A DNA stretch of 64,000 nt from an uncultured Clostridia bacterium (GTDB taxonomy: Bacteria; Bacillota; Clostridia; TANB77; CAG-508), in the NCBI GenBank assembly GCA_934120045.1, contig CAKOTF010000005.1, forward strand, positions 33,195 to 97,194, written 5' to 3'. The notes below the pieces were generated by a model. That model was given only the letters and a program-made list of their open reading frames with translations. It ran no database searches and was not told where the DNA came from. Shown here in pieces: positions 34,850 through 44,633 of the stretch (positions are counted from its first letter, which is position 1; each line of letters starts with the position of its first letter). Both the position numbers and the translations under genes were made by a program.

Positions 34850-35839
34850 TCAATTAAGCAAATTCAATAAACTTTTAAAAGCTTTTTCTATTTGCTCATT
34901 ATCTTTTCCATTTAAATCATAATGGATAGAATCATTTTTACACCCAGATAAGTGTAATACCAAATTTGATGATAAAAATAAACTAAATACTCCTTCTTGA
35001 CATTCTCCTTTTTTATATAATAAACAATTTTTTCTACAAAACTCCGAATATCTCGCTCCTCTTGTTGAGTCTTTTACCTGAACCCAGTTATCACCTCTAA
35101 AATAACAACTCATAGGAATACCATGTTTTTTTCCAATTAATGATGTTGTCCATTCTGCTTGAGAATGTGTTGATATTTGGCATAAGAAATCATAAAAATT
35201 ACTCATGGGCACGAACAGTCTTTGCCATAAATCATAAGCTTCTTTTCCAGTAACCTCATTAGAATAACCTAAATATTCAGAAAATCTGTTTAAGTCTAAT
35301 AACTTTACATTTACATCTAATTCATCTATTGCTTTTTGTACAAGTTCTCTTACCTCACATTCATTCAGTTTTGTTACAACAATATTATATCTAACTGAAA
35401 TCTTATTTTTTCTCAAAGCTCTTGTTATTTCTATAACATTTTGAGAAAGATATTTAGGAAAATGAACACCACATATATATTTTGAAAGACTATCAACACT
35501 AAAAACAATATCTATATATTCTTTGTATTTTTTTAGCACATCTATATATTCTAAAATTCTAAATCCATTTGTATTAATTCTTACTTTTGTATCTTTAAAT
35601 TTCATAATATATTCAATAAGCTCACCAAAATAACTTACACTTGTTGGCTCTCCTCCTGTAATTCTAAAATTTATTATTCCATTTGCATAAGCATTGGCAA
35701 TAATCTTTTTTACATGATCAAAAGAAATAGTTTCTTTTTCTTTTGATATGCTTTCTCCACCTTTCTTACAATAAAAACATTGATAATTACAATAAGTTGT
35801 GATTGCAATTGCCAAATAAGTATTTACCCGTTTTTTCAT
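34850..35839 (-). CDS. Radical SAM protein (MoaA-like)
   Basis: 329 residues. The cluster motif CNYQCFYC (CxxxCxxC, about 17-24) binds the 4Fe-4S/SAM cluster, followed by GGEPTS. The C-terminal region has further cysteines (CYFRG, FCRKNC, GEC, SGCKN), in the spacing expected of an auxiliary cluster as in MoaA or SPASM/twitch enzymes. No molybdopterin or peptide-maturation partner gene is nearby. ATG preceded by AGGAGG. Substrate unknown. Confidence 0.85.
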   Translation of the reverse strand: MKKRVNTYLAIAITTYCNYQCFYCKKGGESISKEKETISFDHVKKIIANAYANGIINFRITGGEPTSVSYFGELIEYIMKFKDTKVRINTNGFRILEYIDVLKKYKEYIDIVFSVDSLSKYICGVHFPKYLSQNVIEITRALRKNKISVRYNIVVTKLNECEVRELVQKAIDELDVNVKLLDLNRFSEYLGYSNEVTGKEAYDLWQRLFVPMSNFYDFLCQISTHSQAEWTTSLIGKKHGIPMSCYFRGDNWVQVKDSTRGARYSEFCRKNCLLYKKGECQEGVFSLFLSSNLVLHLSGCKNDSIHYDLNGKDNEQIEKAFKSLLNLLN

Positions 35840-35965
35840 CTAATTTGCCTCCTAATATTATTAGTATCTGTTATATAAATACTATATATTATTTTAGCAT
35901 ACTATTTATATTATTTGAAATACATAAATGTCAGTTTGTGATAACTAAATAGAATATCATTCACA

Positions 35966-38900
35966 TTAAAACAACTTTTGCTGATTTCCATCAATTGTAT
36001 CAAAATTCATATTCTTCAAAGAATCCTCTGTTCTAAACTCTTGTTCAACAACAACTGTTTTCTTATTACCATCTTTAAACTCATGTTTTAATACATAATT
36101 TACCTCAAACATTGATATGATCTCTTTACTTATATTATGACCTGGTGCAATTAATTGAACATTATTTTCTTTTAATATTTCAAACATAACTTTCCATAAA
36201 AATACAGCACTTGTTGCACCAAAAGGATTATCAACAATTATAACTTTTTTACATTTGCTTGAACCATCTTTTCTTGTAAGCATGCTAATATAAGAAATTA
36301 TACAAACAGCAAACATAAAGTAAATTGCATTAACTTGTCCGTCTGAGCCTAAATCTTCTTCCCATCTCTTATATGTTGAATGTTCTTGCACATCTTCAAT
36401 CTTATATAATTTTACATAAGCTTTATCTATATTTATAATTTGTCCCACTAACATTTTTGAAGAAAGTTTTTCATTTAAAACTTCTTTAGTCATTTCTTCT
36501 GGCTTTTCTTCCATGTCTTGTACAATTTTATAAATATATTCTTTCATTCTTCTTATTTTTTCATCTTTTTCATATTCAAATAATTCAAGTTTTATTATAT
36601 TTATATCTTTTCCACCAAATTTAATTTTAGATAATCCTGGCAATTTTTCCAAATCTCTTACTATTGTTTCTGCTTTTTCAAAACATTTTGTAATAAAGTT
36701 TTCTTGATATTTTTCAAGTTTTTCAATTGCCTCATCAATATGTCTGATTCTCTCATCAATTAACTCTATAATAGTTAATATTCCTTGATTATTATTTTTC
36801 GCTTCACTTAAACATATAGGATTTTTTATTCCTTCTATTGATTCTAACACATCTTGTTTTATATAATAATTTTCAACACATTCTTTAATATGTTTTATAT
36901 AACTATAAAAGTTTTGTTTTTGTTTTGATAATTCTTTATCTAAACTAATACTTTCTTGTTTGATTTTATTATATGTATATAATTCTGCTTCTAATATATT
37001 TTCAATATCAATTTCTGTTTGCTCTATTTTTCTATCTGTTATGAAATTTTCTAAACCTATACATTCTTTCTTAAACTCTTCAACTTCATTTTCAACATCT
37101 TGGATTTTATTAGTAATATTTCTTATATTTGTTTTATTAGATGTAATTTTATTTTTGTTTTCATTCATATATGTTTTGATTATTTCATTATTTGAAATTT
37201 TATCTTCAATTTTATATTCAAATCCTGATTTTTGTAATTGACCAATTGATAATTTTATTTGTCCTATTATTTCACTTTCTGCTTTATCTTTTTCTGTTAG
37301 CCTGTCTTTTAATGATTTAATATTTTTTTCTAAAATATCAATATTTGTTTTATATGATTTTAAATCACTCTCATTAATTCTTTCAAATATTTGATTTTTT
37401 TCTTCAAAATCATGTACATAATATCCATTTTCTTCAATTCTATTTTGACAATTATTCATATTTTGATTACGTATATTTAGAATTTCCACTAATCGCTTAT
37501 ATTCTGATTCAGATGTACTAAATTTTTCTGTTAATGCTTTATATGTTGTTTCTATTTCTTCAAAGCTTTCCTCAATAATCTCTGTTTCTTCAAATTCTGT
37601 AAGTTCTGATAATTTTATCAAATATCTATTTTTTTGATTTTCTAAATTATTTATTTGTTTTTCTAGTCCTCTTATTTCATCTTCAATTTCTTGAACTATT
37701 TCAATTTTTTCTTCTAAACTTTCTTTTAATATTTGTTCATTTGATTTTTCTTTGCTGATTTGATCTTGAAGTTTTTGTAATTCATTATTTATATTTTTTA
37801 ATTCATTTAAAACTTCAATTTCTTCTAAAATGCTTTTCTGGTCTTTTTCTAATAAAGTATTTTCTTTAGAAAGTTCTTCTTTTTTCTCATTATTATTTTG
37901 AATATTATTACTTAAATCTTTTTGCTCTTTTTCTAATTTTTCTATTTGAGATTTTGCACTATCTACATTTTCATATAAAGAATCTATTATGTTTTTGCTT
38001 GAATATGTTTGCTCAAATTCTTTAACTTCATTCAAATATTCTTGCTCTCTGTCAATTCTTGATTTTACATCTAATATTTTAGAATTTAATCCTTCAATAT
38101 TTTTCTCTAATTTTGCCTTATATTCTTCAAGTTTTTCTGGATTTGAATTTTGCAATACGTCAACAGAAATAGGAAATATGTAATCTTTGCTTTTTATTAC
38201 CGCTTCTTGTCTTAACATTTCAATATTTGCAATTGGTACTAAATTTTGTAATTCTGTTTCTATTTGTTTTACTTTTAATTTTTCAAAACTATTATTATCA
38301 ACAAATACTGCATACATTATTAATGGATTATTTTTTATTATTTCATTACGTTTTTCTTCATCATATTCTGCTAACTTTTCAAATCCTGCAATTACATAAT
38401 TACACTTATTTTCAAGCTTTTCTTTCAAATGTAATATATCTTCATTTGGAATTATTGTATTATATTTATTAATTAGTTCAAGTTTTCTTGATTTTATTTG
38501 TTTTTCTATTTGATATGAATTTCTTTGCTTTTCTCTTTCCTCTATACTTGCCTCTATTGTTTGTTTTATATTAGCAAAATCTACATCAAATAGTTTGGCT
38601 AGTTTTTCTATACTATTTTTCGCTTTTTCGTATTTTTGAACATCTGCTTCTGCATCTTTAAATACTTTATTTTGAAGTATTTGATTTGCTCTATTTTGAG
38701 CAAGTTCTTGATTTATTTTTATATTTTCATTATCTAATCTTTCTATTTCTAAATTATTTTTTTCTGCTTTTTCTTTACATTCATTTTGTAATTTTTCTTC
38801 TTTTTCTATTCCTTCATCAATATTTAAAATTAAATCAAGTTTTCCTTTTTCTGTAAACTCATTCGTAATTATATTCTTGCTTTCATTTTCTTCATCAATT

Positions 38901-40345
38901 TGTTTTTGATAATTTTCTATATTTAAAGAACATTTTGTAAAATCTGTTCTTGCAAAATTTTCTTGATCTTTGGCAATCTTTCTAGCACTAGTTTTTTCAT
39001 CTTTTTCTTTTAAACTATCAGAATATTGTTTACTAATCTTCTCTATTAATTCTTGTAATTTTAATTTATAATTATATCCATAAATATTATATTTTTTAGC
39101 CAAATCTTTATCAGCAATTTGCATACTGTTTATTTGTATTTGTGTTTTATCTCTTTCTTGCTTATTTTCTAAATATTCAACATATTCATTTTGAGCTTTT
39201 GACAATGCTAATTTCTTTTCCACATCATCTTTTTTGACTTGTATTTTTTGTATTTCAGTGTCTATATTTTGTTTGTCATTTTCAATTTCTGCTTTGTCAT
39301 TATGTAATTTATCTATTTTATATTTTTCGTTTTCAATATTTAATCTTGTATTTTCATCTTGTAATCTAGCAATTTCATCTGTTTCATGTTGAATTTTGTC
39401 TTTCAACTCATTCATTTTATGTTGCTTATATTGATATGCTTCATTTGCTTTTTTATTTATTTTATCAATTCTGTTAAATTCATCAATAAATTTTGCATTT
39501 TCTTTTTGAAGATTTTCATACATTTCTTTTGCTTGTTGATATTCTTTTTTGTTATCATTTTGTTTTCTAAATAACATTAAATTATCTTTTAATTCTATCA
39601 ATGTATCTACTAATGTATCTTCTGTCTCATCACTATTTTGTAAATTGATATTATCAATTATTTTTATTAAAAAGTTTTCTATTAATTTTCTTGATGTTTT
39701 ATTTTCTTTGAAATATTTTTCTATATAATTTTCAGATACATTTATTTCTGATATAAGCTTCCATTCTGCTGATATAAGTCCATAATATTCTATTCTTTTC
39801 ATATAATCTTTTTTACTATCAAATATTTCTACAGGTAGTCCATCTTTTTTCATTCCAATAAGATATTGTCTTAATTTATCATAAGACATATAAATTTTAT
39901 CATTTCCATCTCTTGTTACAAGTGGTAATTTCTTTATATCTATTTGTGCATAATCATTATAAAAATAACAATAATTGTAATAATCTATTTCTAGTTTACT
40001 ATCATCTTCCTCATCATTATCTGATTCTTGTTTTTTTCTTGCACAAAATCCTGTAAGCATATATTTGTATTCATATCCTTCATCAAGTTCCCATTCTACA
40101 AGACAATGTGATGTTCTTTTTGTGTTTCCACCTATAAATATATTTTTTATTGGCTTTTCCTTTTTTAAATAGGTATTTGGAAGTACTGTTTGTAAAAGCA
40201 TTAATATTAGCATTGATTTTCCACCAGTATTTATTAAATCATATGTCGTAGATTTTCCATCTAATCTCATATTAAAATCATCATATATGCTTTTTGCATC
40301 ATTATAGTTTACATTTACTAATCGAATTCTATTAATATGTGGCAT
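35966..40345 (-). CDS. jetC: Wadjet SMC-like ATPase JetC
   Basis: Large SMC/MukB-like ATPase of the anti-plasmid Wadjet complex. The start is the second ATG (MPHINRIRLVNV), 8 nt after AGGAGG; an ATG 6 nt upstream is too close to it. In the longer numbering the N-terminal head has Walker A LINTGGKS (39-46), then long coiled coils (about 230-1170) with a central hinge region, and the C-terminal head with signature GSDGQ (about 1335-1339) and Walker B KKVIIVDNPF. Walker B ends Asp1374-Asn1375 instead of Asp-Glu. It overlaps the end of jetB by about 14 nt. Wadjet extrudes DNA loops on small circular DNA, which JetD then cuts. Confidence 0.93.
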   Translation of the reverse strand: MPHINRIRLVNVNYNDAKSIYDDFNMRLDGKSTTYDLINTGGKSMLILMLLQTVLPNTYLKKEKPIKNIFIGGNTKRTSHCLVEWELDEGYEYKYMLTGFCARKKQESDNDEEDDSKLEIDYYNYCYFYNDYAQIDIKKLPLVTRDGNDKIYMSYDKLRQYLIGMKKDGLPVEIFDSKKDYMKRIEYYGLISAEWKLISEINVSENYIEKYFKENKTSRKLIENFLIKIIDNINLQNSDETEDTLVDTLIELKDNLMLFRKQNDNKKEYQQAKEMYENLQKENAKFIDEFNRIDKINKKANEAYQYKQHKMNELKDKIQHETDEIARLQDENTRLNIENEKYKIDKLHNDKAEIENDKQNIDTEIQKIQVKKDDVEKKLALSKAQNEYVEYLENKQERDKTQIQINSMQIADKDLAKKYNIYGYNYKLKLQELIEKISKQYSDSLKEKDEKTSARKIAKDQENFARTDFTKCSLNIENYQKQIDEENESKNIITNEFTEKGKLDLILNIDEGIEKEEKLQNECKEKAEKNNLEIERLDNENIKINQELAQNRANQILQNKVFKDAEADVQKYEKAKNSIEKLAKLFDVDFANIKQTIEASIEEREKQRNSYQIEKQIKSRKLELINKYNTIIPNEDILHLKEKLENKCNYVIAGFEKLAEYDEEKRNEIIKNNPLIMYAVFVDNNSFEKLKVKQIETELQNLVPIANIEMLRQEAVIKSKDYIFPISVDVLQNSNPEKLEEYKAKLEKNIEGLNSKILDVKSRIDREQEYLNEVKEFEQTYSSKNIIDSLYENVDSAKSQIEKLEKEQKDLSNNIQNNNEKKEELSKENTLLEKDQKSILEEIEVLNELKNINNELQKLQDQISKEKSNEQILKESLEEKIEIVQEIEDEIRGLEKQINNLENQKNRYLIKLSELTEFEETEIIEESFEEIETTYKALTEKFSTSESEYKRLVEILNIRNQNMNNCQNRIEENGYYVHDFEEKNQIFERINESDLKSYKTNIDILEKNIKSLKDRLTEKDKAESEIIGQIKLSIGQLQKSGFEYKIEDKISNNEIIKTYMNENKNKITSNKTNIRNITNKIQDVENEVEEFKKECIGLENFITDRKIEQTEIDIENILEAELYTYNKIKQESISLDKELSKQKQNFYSYIKHIKECVENYYIKQDVLESIEGIKNPICLSEAKNNNQGILTIIELIDERIRHIDEAIEKLEKYQENFITKCFEKAETIVRDLEKLPGLSKIKFGGKDINIIKLELFEYEKDEKIRRMKEYIYKIVQDMEEKPEEMTKEVLNEKLSSKMLVGQIINIDKAYVKLYKIEDVQEHSTYKRWEEDLGSDGQVNAIYFMFAVCIISYISMLTRKDGSSKCKKVIIVDNPFGATSAVFLWKVMFEILKENNVQLIAPGHNISKEIISMFEVNYVLKHEFKDGNKKTVVVEQEFRTEDSLKNMNFDTIDGNQQKLF

Positions 40346-41063
40346 TTTCATTACCTCCTAATTCATATACATATTCAAGTAATCTATTTTTATTTTCTTT
40401 ACTATATTCAAAGTAAAAATAGACTATTGATTTGAATCTTGTTGTAATTGATATTATTCTTCTTTCCTCATCAAAAAAAATTAGATTTTCTTCTTGCATA
40501 AAATTTAATACTAATTTTACAAAAGATATTTTATCATTTTTTCCAGAGTTGATGTCCTCTCTTGCATCTGGCAACCTTTCCCATACCTTTTTTATATCTT
40601 TAAAATTATACTCATTTTCTTTACTTACTTTTTCAATATCTTCTTTTACAAGACTTTGAAATTTTATATTTATTGTTTCTATTAATTCTTCAAGACCTAA
40701 ATAGCTTCTTGGTGAATTTAGCCCAGATTCTCTATAAAAACATGTTATTATTGTTAATATTATAAAATACATTAAATATATATCTTCATTTTTGTTTAAT
40801 ATTTTAATTTTTTTCTTCAAATCTTCATTTGAATAACCAAATACTTTATTATCAATCATCACACATAGATTTAATGTATTATCTAATCTATAAATATTAA
40901 ATCCCATCTTTTCAGCAATCATATCACATAAGCTTTCTACTTCATCATTTCCAACATATTGTTGATATAATTCTGTGTTTTCAGATTTTTTTATTTCTTT
41001 ATTTTGTAATAATGTATTTATTATTTCTAATGCTATATTTAAACTATCTTTTATTTCTTCCAA
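40332..41063 (-). CDS. jetB: Wadjet JetB (MksE-like)
   Basis: 243-residue, KITE-type subunit with predicted tandem winged-helix fold; no membrane segment. It starts MEEIKDSLNIALEII. Its assignment rests on position and size: it lies between jetA and the jetC SMC gene, as MksE/MukE-like subunits do, and the C-terminal segment IFFDEERRIISITTRFK resembles wHTH proteins of that class. Sequence similarity to named Pfam families cannot be verified here. It binds the kleisin in related systems. Confidence 0.82.
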   Translation of the reverse strand: MEEIKDSLNIALEIINTLLQNKEIKKSENTELYQQYVGNDEVESLCDMIAEKMGFNIYRLDNTLNLCVMIDNKVFGYSNEDLKKKIKILNKNEDIYLMYFIILTIITCFYRESGLNSPRSYLGLEELIETINIKFQSLVKEDIEKVSKENEYNFKDIKKVWERLPDAREDINSGKNDKISFVKLVLNFMQEENLIFFDEERRIISITTRFKSIVYFYFEYSKENKNRLLEYVYELGGNENATY

Positions 41064-41109
41064 TTCAATTTTCTTTCCTTTCTTAGATTTTTAATACTGA
41101 ATTTTGCTA

Positions 41110-42621
41110 CTACTCTATATTTTGACTTATTATTATATTAGTTATTTTCAATCCATTTCCAAAGTCAATGTCGTCATTTTGTGTTACTATTCTAATTTGA
41201 TTAAATGAATAATCTTTAAACATTTCATCAGATTCTGCAGTTAATTCTTTTTTACCATTTAAAAATATTACAAAAGATATAAAATCACCATTATATAATG
41301 ATTTTTCTCCATAATTTGATCTTATAAATTCTGAATATTCTCTTAAATCAAAACTTTTTCTCGTTTTTAATAAAAGTAACATATTTTCAAAATAAAATTT
41401 AAAATTATGTACTACTCTTTTTTTGGTAATATCATCAATTGTATCTATTTGATATGTTTGTGATTTTTCTTTTTGTTCTTCTTCTTTTTTATCTTGATTA
41501 ATTTTTTGTGATTCTAATGATTTCATTGGATTAAAACTTTTTAATTTCTTTGGTAATAAAAATGGTGATATAAAATAAAATAATTTTTCTGGATTATTTG
41601 TTTTTGATATAACCTTTTCAAATTCTTGCTCAAATTTGAATTTTTCTGAAAATGCACTTCTTGCTCTCATACCTATTATTTCATCATGTTTTTTTGTCAT
41701 TTCTATTGCTTCTTTTAATAATTTTGTATGACTATTTATTGTTTTGTTTAATTCTTTTTCTATCTTTTTTATTAATGAAATTGTTTGCTTTTCTTTTTCA
41801 TTTAATTGATTTGATTCGTTTTTAGCTAAATATTCATTGTAAATATTATCTACTAATTCTAGTACTTCTTCAAATAATTCTTCTTCCTCATTTATTTGTC
41901 CTTCAACAGATTCATGATATTTGTTATATTCTTCTATTCCTTCTTTTCCACCATACATTAATGCTTCAAGTACTAATTCTTTTTGTTCACTTTTTTTCTT
42001 TACTTCTATATTTAGTCTTTTTATCGTATCATAAGCATAATTAAATGAACCTTTTTCTATTTGTTTTCTGAATAGTAATAAATTTATTGTTATTTGTGCA
42101 GAATCTGGAAATTCTTTTGTTTTTAAGTAAAAATCTATTCCTTGTGGTGTTATATAATAATTTAGCTTTCCATTTTCTCCTAATTTTATTTCTATATATT
42201 TTATATGTCTATCTTTATTTTCTTTTTCTTTTAAACTGTAATATTCATAAGTAAAATTGTTTCCATTATTTTGTGCTACATCTAATATCTTATTTACTAT
42301 TTCTTTTACATTTTCTTGCTTTTTATTATATATTTTATAAATAAAATATTCTGTAAAATCCACTATATCTTGATATTCGATTTTTCTATTATTTAATTTT
42401 CCTGTATAAAGTAAATATGATAATATTGCTACAAATACTGAATTTAAGTCAATTTCAGTTTTTTCATCTTGTAATTTTTTATTTATTACAAAATAAGGAT
42501 AATAGATTTTTAAGTTTTCTTCTCTTGAATCTATTTCTTCTATTACATCTTTTATTATTTCTTCATAAGCTTGTTCTTTTATCTCTTCTGCTGTAAATAC
42601 TTCTTTTTCTTCGTTTTCCAA
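41110..42621 (-). CDS. jetA: Wadjet kleisin JetA (MksF-like)
   Basis: 503 residues, highly charged, mostly helical: winged-helix-like N-terminus (about 50-150), helical middle (about 185-350) and a C-terminal beta-containing domain (about 395-503). It is flanked by jetD 3 nt upstream and jetB 46 nt downstream. The kleisin subunit bridges the SMC heads. The identification comes mainly from the locus; gene order here is D-A-B-C rather than the A-B-C-D of the type I locus. Confidence 0.85.
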   Translation of the reverse strand: MENEEKEVFTAEEIKEQAYEEIIKDVIEEIDSREENLKIYYPYFVINKKLQDEKTEIDLNSVFVAILSYLLYTGKLNNRKIEYQDIVDFTEYFIYKIYNKKQENVKEIVNKILDVAQNNGNNFTYEYYSLKEKENKDRHIKYIEIKLGENGKLNYYITPQGIDFYLKTKEFPDSAQITINLLLFRKQIEKGSFNYAYDTIKRLNIEVKKKSEQKELVLEALMYGGKEGIEEYNKYHESVEGQINEEEELFEEVLELVDNIYNEYLAKNESNQLNEKEKQTISLIKKIEKELNKTINSHTKLLKEAIEMTKKHDEIIGMRARSAFSEKFKFEQEFEKVISKTNNPEKLFYFISPFLLPKKLKSFNPMKSLESQKINQDKKEEEQKEKSQTYQIDTIDDITKKRVVHNFKFYFENMLLLLKTRKSFDLREYSEFIRSNYGEKSLYNGDFISFVIFLNGKKELTAESDEMFKDYSFNQIRIVTQNDDIDFGNGLKITNIIISQNIE

Positions 42622-42624
42622 AAT

Positions 42625-43620
42625 CTATTCTCCTTTCATTATTTTTTCTGCAACATTTTCATTAAATACTTCTTGTGGAATATATAATTTATTTTCAAAT
42701 ATATATTTTAATTTTTCTTGATAATTCTTATCAAATTCTTTTAAGAATTCTTCATTATTTTTTAAATTACAAATTTGGTTTGTTCTTATTTTATTGGGAT
42801 TTTTTTCTATATCTAATATTTTTTGATATCCTGTTTTATAGGCTTTTATATTATATTGTGAATACTTACTTTTTAACTGTTCATAAATATTTATTCCTTC
42901 ATAATCAATATCTCCAAAATATTCGATTATGTTATTTTCTAATTTAAAATTATTGATAAATTCAAAGCTTTTTAATATCTTTTTTCCTTCTCCATATATT
43001 ATTAAATATATATTTTTATATTTAGTTGTTTTTACTGCATTTTGTATTGTCCAAAATGTATCTTTGTTTTCTATTATTAAAATTTTTCCTTTACTAAATT
43101 CTTTGTTTTCATAATAAAAAAATGGCTCATAAGTTTCATAACATTTTAAATCTTGTAATGTTAATCCAAGCTTTTTTATTATATCTTCTCTTTCTTTTAG
43201 CAATTTTTCGTTTTGAAATATTTGATATGATCTTTCATTTATTGTTAAGAGACCTTCTATTGGTTCTGAAATAAATTTACTTATTGAATTAATAATTTCT
43301 TTGTCTTTTTGATATTCTTTTGTATTTTTTAAATAATAGTCTATTTTAAGCTTATTTGATAAATTTATAATTTCTTGTTTTATATTTGCATCATCTTGTT
43401 TTATTATTTTATATTTTTCTGAAATTCCTTCTACATTTGTTTTTGATGTTTTTTGTGGTTCTATATATCTCTCTTGAATTAATTTTTCAATTTCGTTTTT
43501 TAGTATTTTTTCATTTTGTGGAGTATATTCAAAATTTAGGTTTTCTCTTATTTCTTTTATGTTTATTGTCTTTGATTTTTTAGATTTTATTAGTACTATT
43601 ATTTGTTCTTTTATTTCCAT
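42625..43620 (-). CDS. jetD: Wadjet nuclease JetD (Toprim)
   Basis: 331 residues. The N-terminal half is a helical/winged-helix arm. The C-terminal Toprim domain (about 175-300) has acidic ligands Glu184 (LIIENKDTFW) and the DxD pair Asp237/Asp239 (YFGDIDYEGINIY), as in topoisomerase VI A-like JetD nucleases, which cleave plasmid DNA trapped by the JetABC motor. It is the first gene of the operon, with promoter at 43658-43686 and Shine-Dalgarno AAAGG. Confidence 0.9.
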   Translation of the reverse strand: MEIKEQIIVLIKSKKSKTINIKEIRENLNFEYTPQNEKILKNEIEKLIQERYIEPQKTSKTNVEGISEKYKIIKQDDANIKQEIINLSNKLKIDYYLKNTKEYQKDKEIINSISKFISEPIEGLLTINERSYQIFQNEKLLKEREDIIKKLGLTLQDLKCYETYEPFFYYENKEFSKGKILIIENKDTFWTIQNAVKTTKYKNIYLIIYGEGKKILKSFEFINNFKLENNIIEYFGDIDYEGINIYEQLKSKYSQYNIKAYKTGYQKILDIEKNPNKIRTNQICNLKNNEEFLKEFDKNYQEKLKYIFENKLYIPQEVFNENVAEKIMKGE

Positions 43621-43657
43621 TTTTATACCTTTCTTTAAGGTTATTTTTTTCGGTTAC

Positions 43658-43692
43658 ATCATATCACAAAAGCCTTGAAAAATCAAGCTTTT
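43658..43692 (-). promoter_or_regulatory. Wadjet operon promoter with inverted repeat
   Basis: Minus-strand TTGATT (43681-43686), 17-bp spacer, TATGAT (43658-43663). The imperfect palindrome AAAAGCTTGA-4-TCAAGGCTTTT (43668-43692) covers the -35 and spacer and could be an operator. Confidence 0.75.
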
Positions 43693-43715
43693 AGTGTCTA
43701 TTTTTTTAATCGAAA

Positions 43716-43747
43716 AGCCCATGCTATCAAATTGATAGTATGGGACT
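43716..43747 (-). terminator. Terminator of Ig-like protein gene
   Basis: Long stem AGTCCCATACTATCAA / TTGATAGCATGGGCTT with TTTT following on the minus strand. It lies just past the stop of the DUF5011 gene and upstream of the Wadjet promoter. Confidence 0.85.
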
Positions 43748-43751
43748 TTTT

Positions 43752-44306
43752 TTAGTAGCCGTTATCTTGCAAATAAGCAATTCGTTCAATCGTTGCTATG
43801 TTTCCAGAACTGTCTGATACAGAATAAACAAATACATATTTTCCAATCTCGGACTCATCTGGTACACATTTTCTTTGAACCTTCCAAGTTAAATCTCCAT
43901 CATAATTATCTGTTGCCTCATATCCAGGTTCTTTGTAATTTTCAACACTTTTCGTTTGTACTACATTATCTCCTTTTAAAGTTATAACTGGTGGTTGAGT
44001 ATCTACAACATGTATTGTTTGATTTAAGATTCTAAGACCAAACATATAACTAATTTTATAATCTCCAATTTTAGTTATATTTACCGTGTTTGTTGTAATC
44101 ACTGCTTTATCAGATACATCCCCAAAGATCCACTTTATAGTCACTTTGGGAACATCTGAACCAACTTCAATTGTTACATTATCATTTTGAGTTATTTTTA
44201 CACACCCAAGTATTGTTGCAATAGCAACAAAAACAAAACCAGTTGTTACAAATGCTCTAAAAAAAATTGATATTGAACTAAATTTTTTTCGCCGCCATCT
44301 ACTCAT
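43752..44306 (-). CDS. Membrane-anchored Ig-like (DUF5011-type) protein
   Basis: 184 residues. A basic start (MSRWRRKKFSS) and one membrane helix (about 12-35) are followed by two Ig-like folds. The second has DTQPPVITLKGDN ... YKEPGYEATDNYDGDLT ... GKYVFVYSVSDSSGN, the signature of bacterial immunoglobulin-like DUF5011 domains. It lacks a sorting motif. Likely a small extracytoplasmic binding module. Composition is less AT-rich than jet genes. Confidence 0.82.
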   Translation of the reverse strand: MSRWRRKKFSSISIFFRAFVTTGFVFVAIATILGCVKITQNDNVTIEVGSDVPKVTIKWIFGDVSDKAVITTNTVNITKIGDYKISYMFGLRILNQTIHVVDTQPPVITLKGDNVVQTKSVENYKEPGYEATDNYDGDLTWKVQRKCVPDESEIGKYVFVYSVSDSSGNIATIERIAYLQDNGY

Positions 44307-44442
44307 TTTGCTACTCCTCCTAAATAAATTCTCATTTTGGATATAAAAACGGTCTCAAGGTTGAATTATACCATATTTTCCAAAAAAAGTAAATGTATTT
44401 TTTTATAATTTTCGGAAATTATATATTTAGGTGGTGATATTT

Positions 44443-44616
44443 ATGACAAGTAAAGAGCTTTTATATGTTGAAGATGCTTTAGGACATGAAAGCTATATGA
44501 AAACATGTAGCAAAAAAACAGCTACACAACTTACTGATCCAACTCTTGCTACTTTTATTGGTGAATTAGAGCAAAAGCATACTGAATTATATAACAAATT
44601 TTTAAATTTATTATAA
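44443..44616 (+). CDS. Small protein next to CotF-like coat gene
   Basis: 57 residues starting MTSKELLYVEDALG at the ATG at 44443, with AGGTGGTG upstream. A helical hairpin with Cys23 and many Lys/Thr residues. It lies 17 nt ahead of a CotF-type gene and reads with it as an operon, so a coat or coat-associated role is inferred. Similar tandem small partners are known for CotF-family genes. Confidence 0.7.
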   Translation: MTSKELLYVEDALGHESYMKTCSKKTATQLTDPTLATFIGELEQKHTELYNKFLNLL

Positions 44617-44633
44617 AGAAAGGAATTATAATT

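Noticed and set aside
36960..37241. 93-codon plus-strand frame
   Set aside because: Antisense to the coiled coil of jetC; no support.
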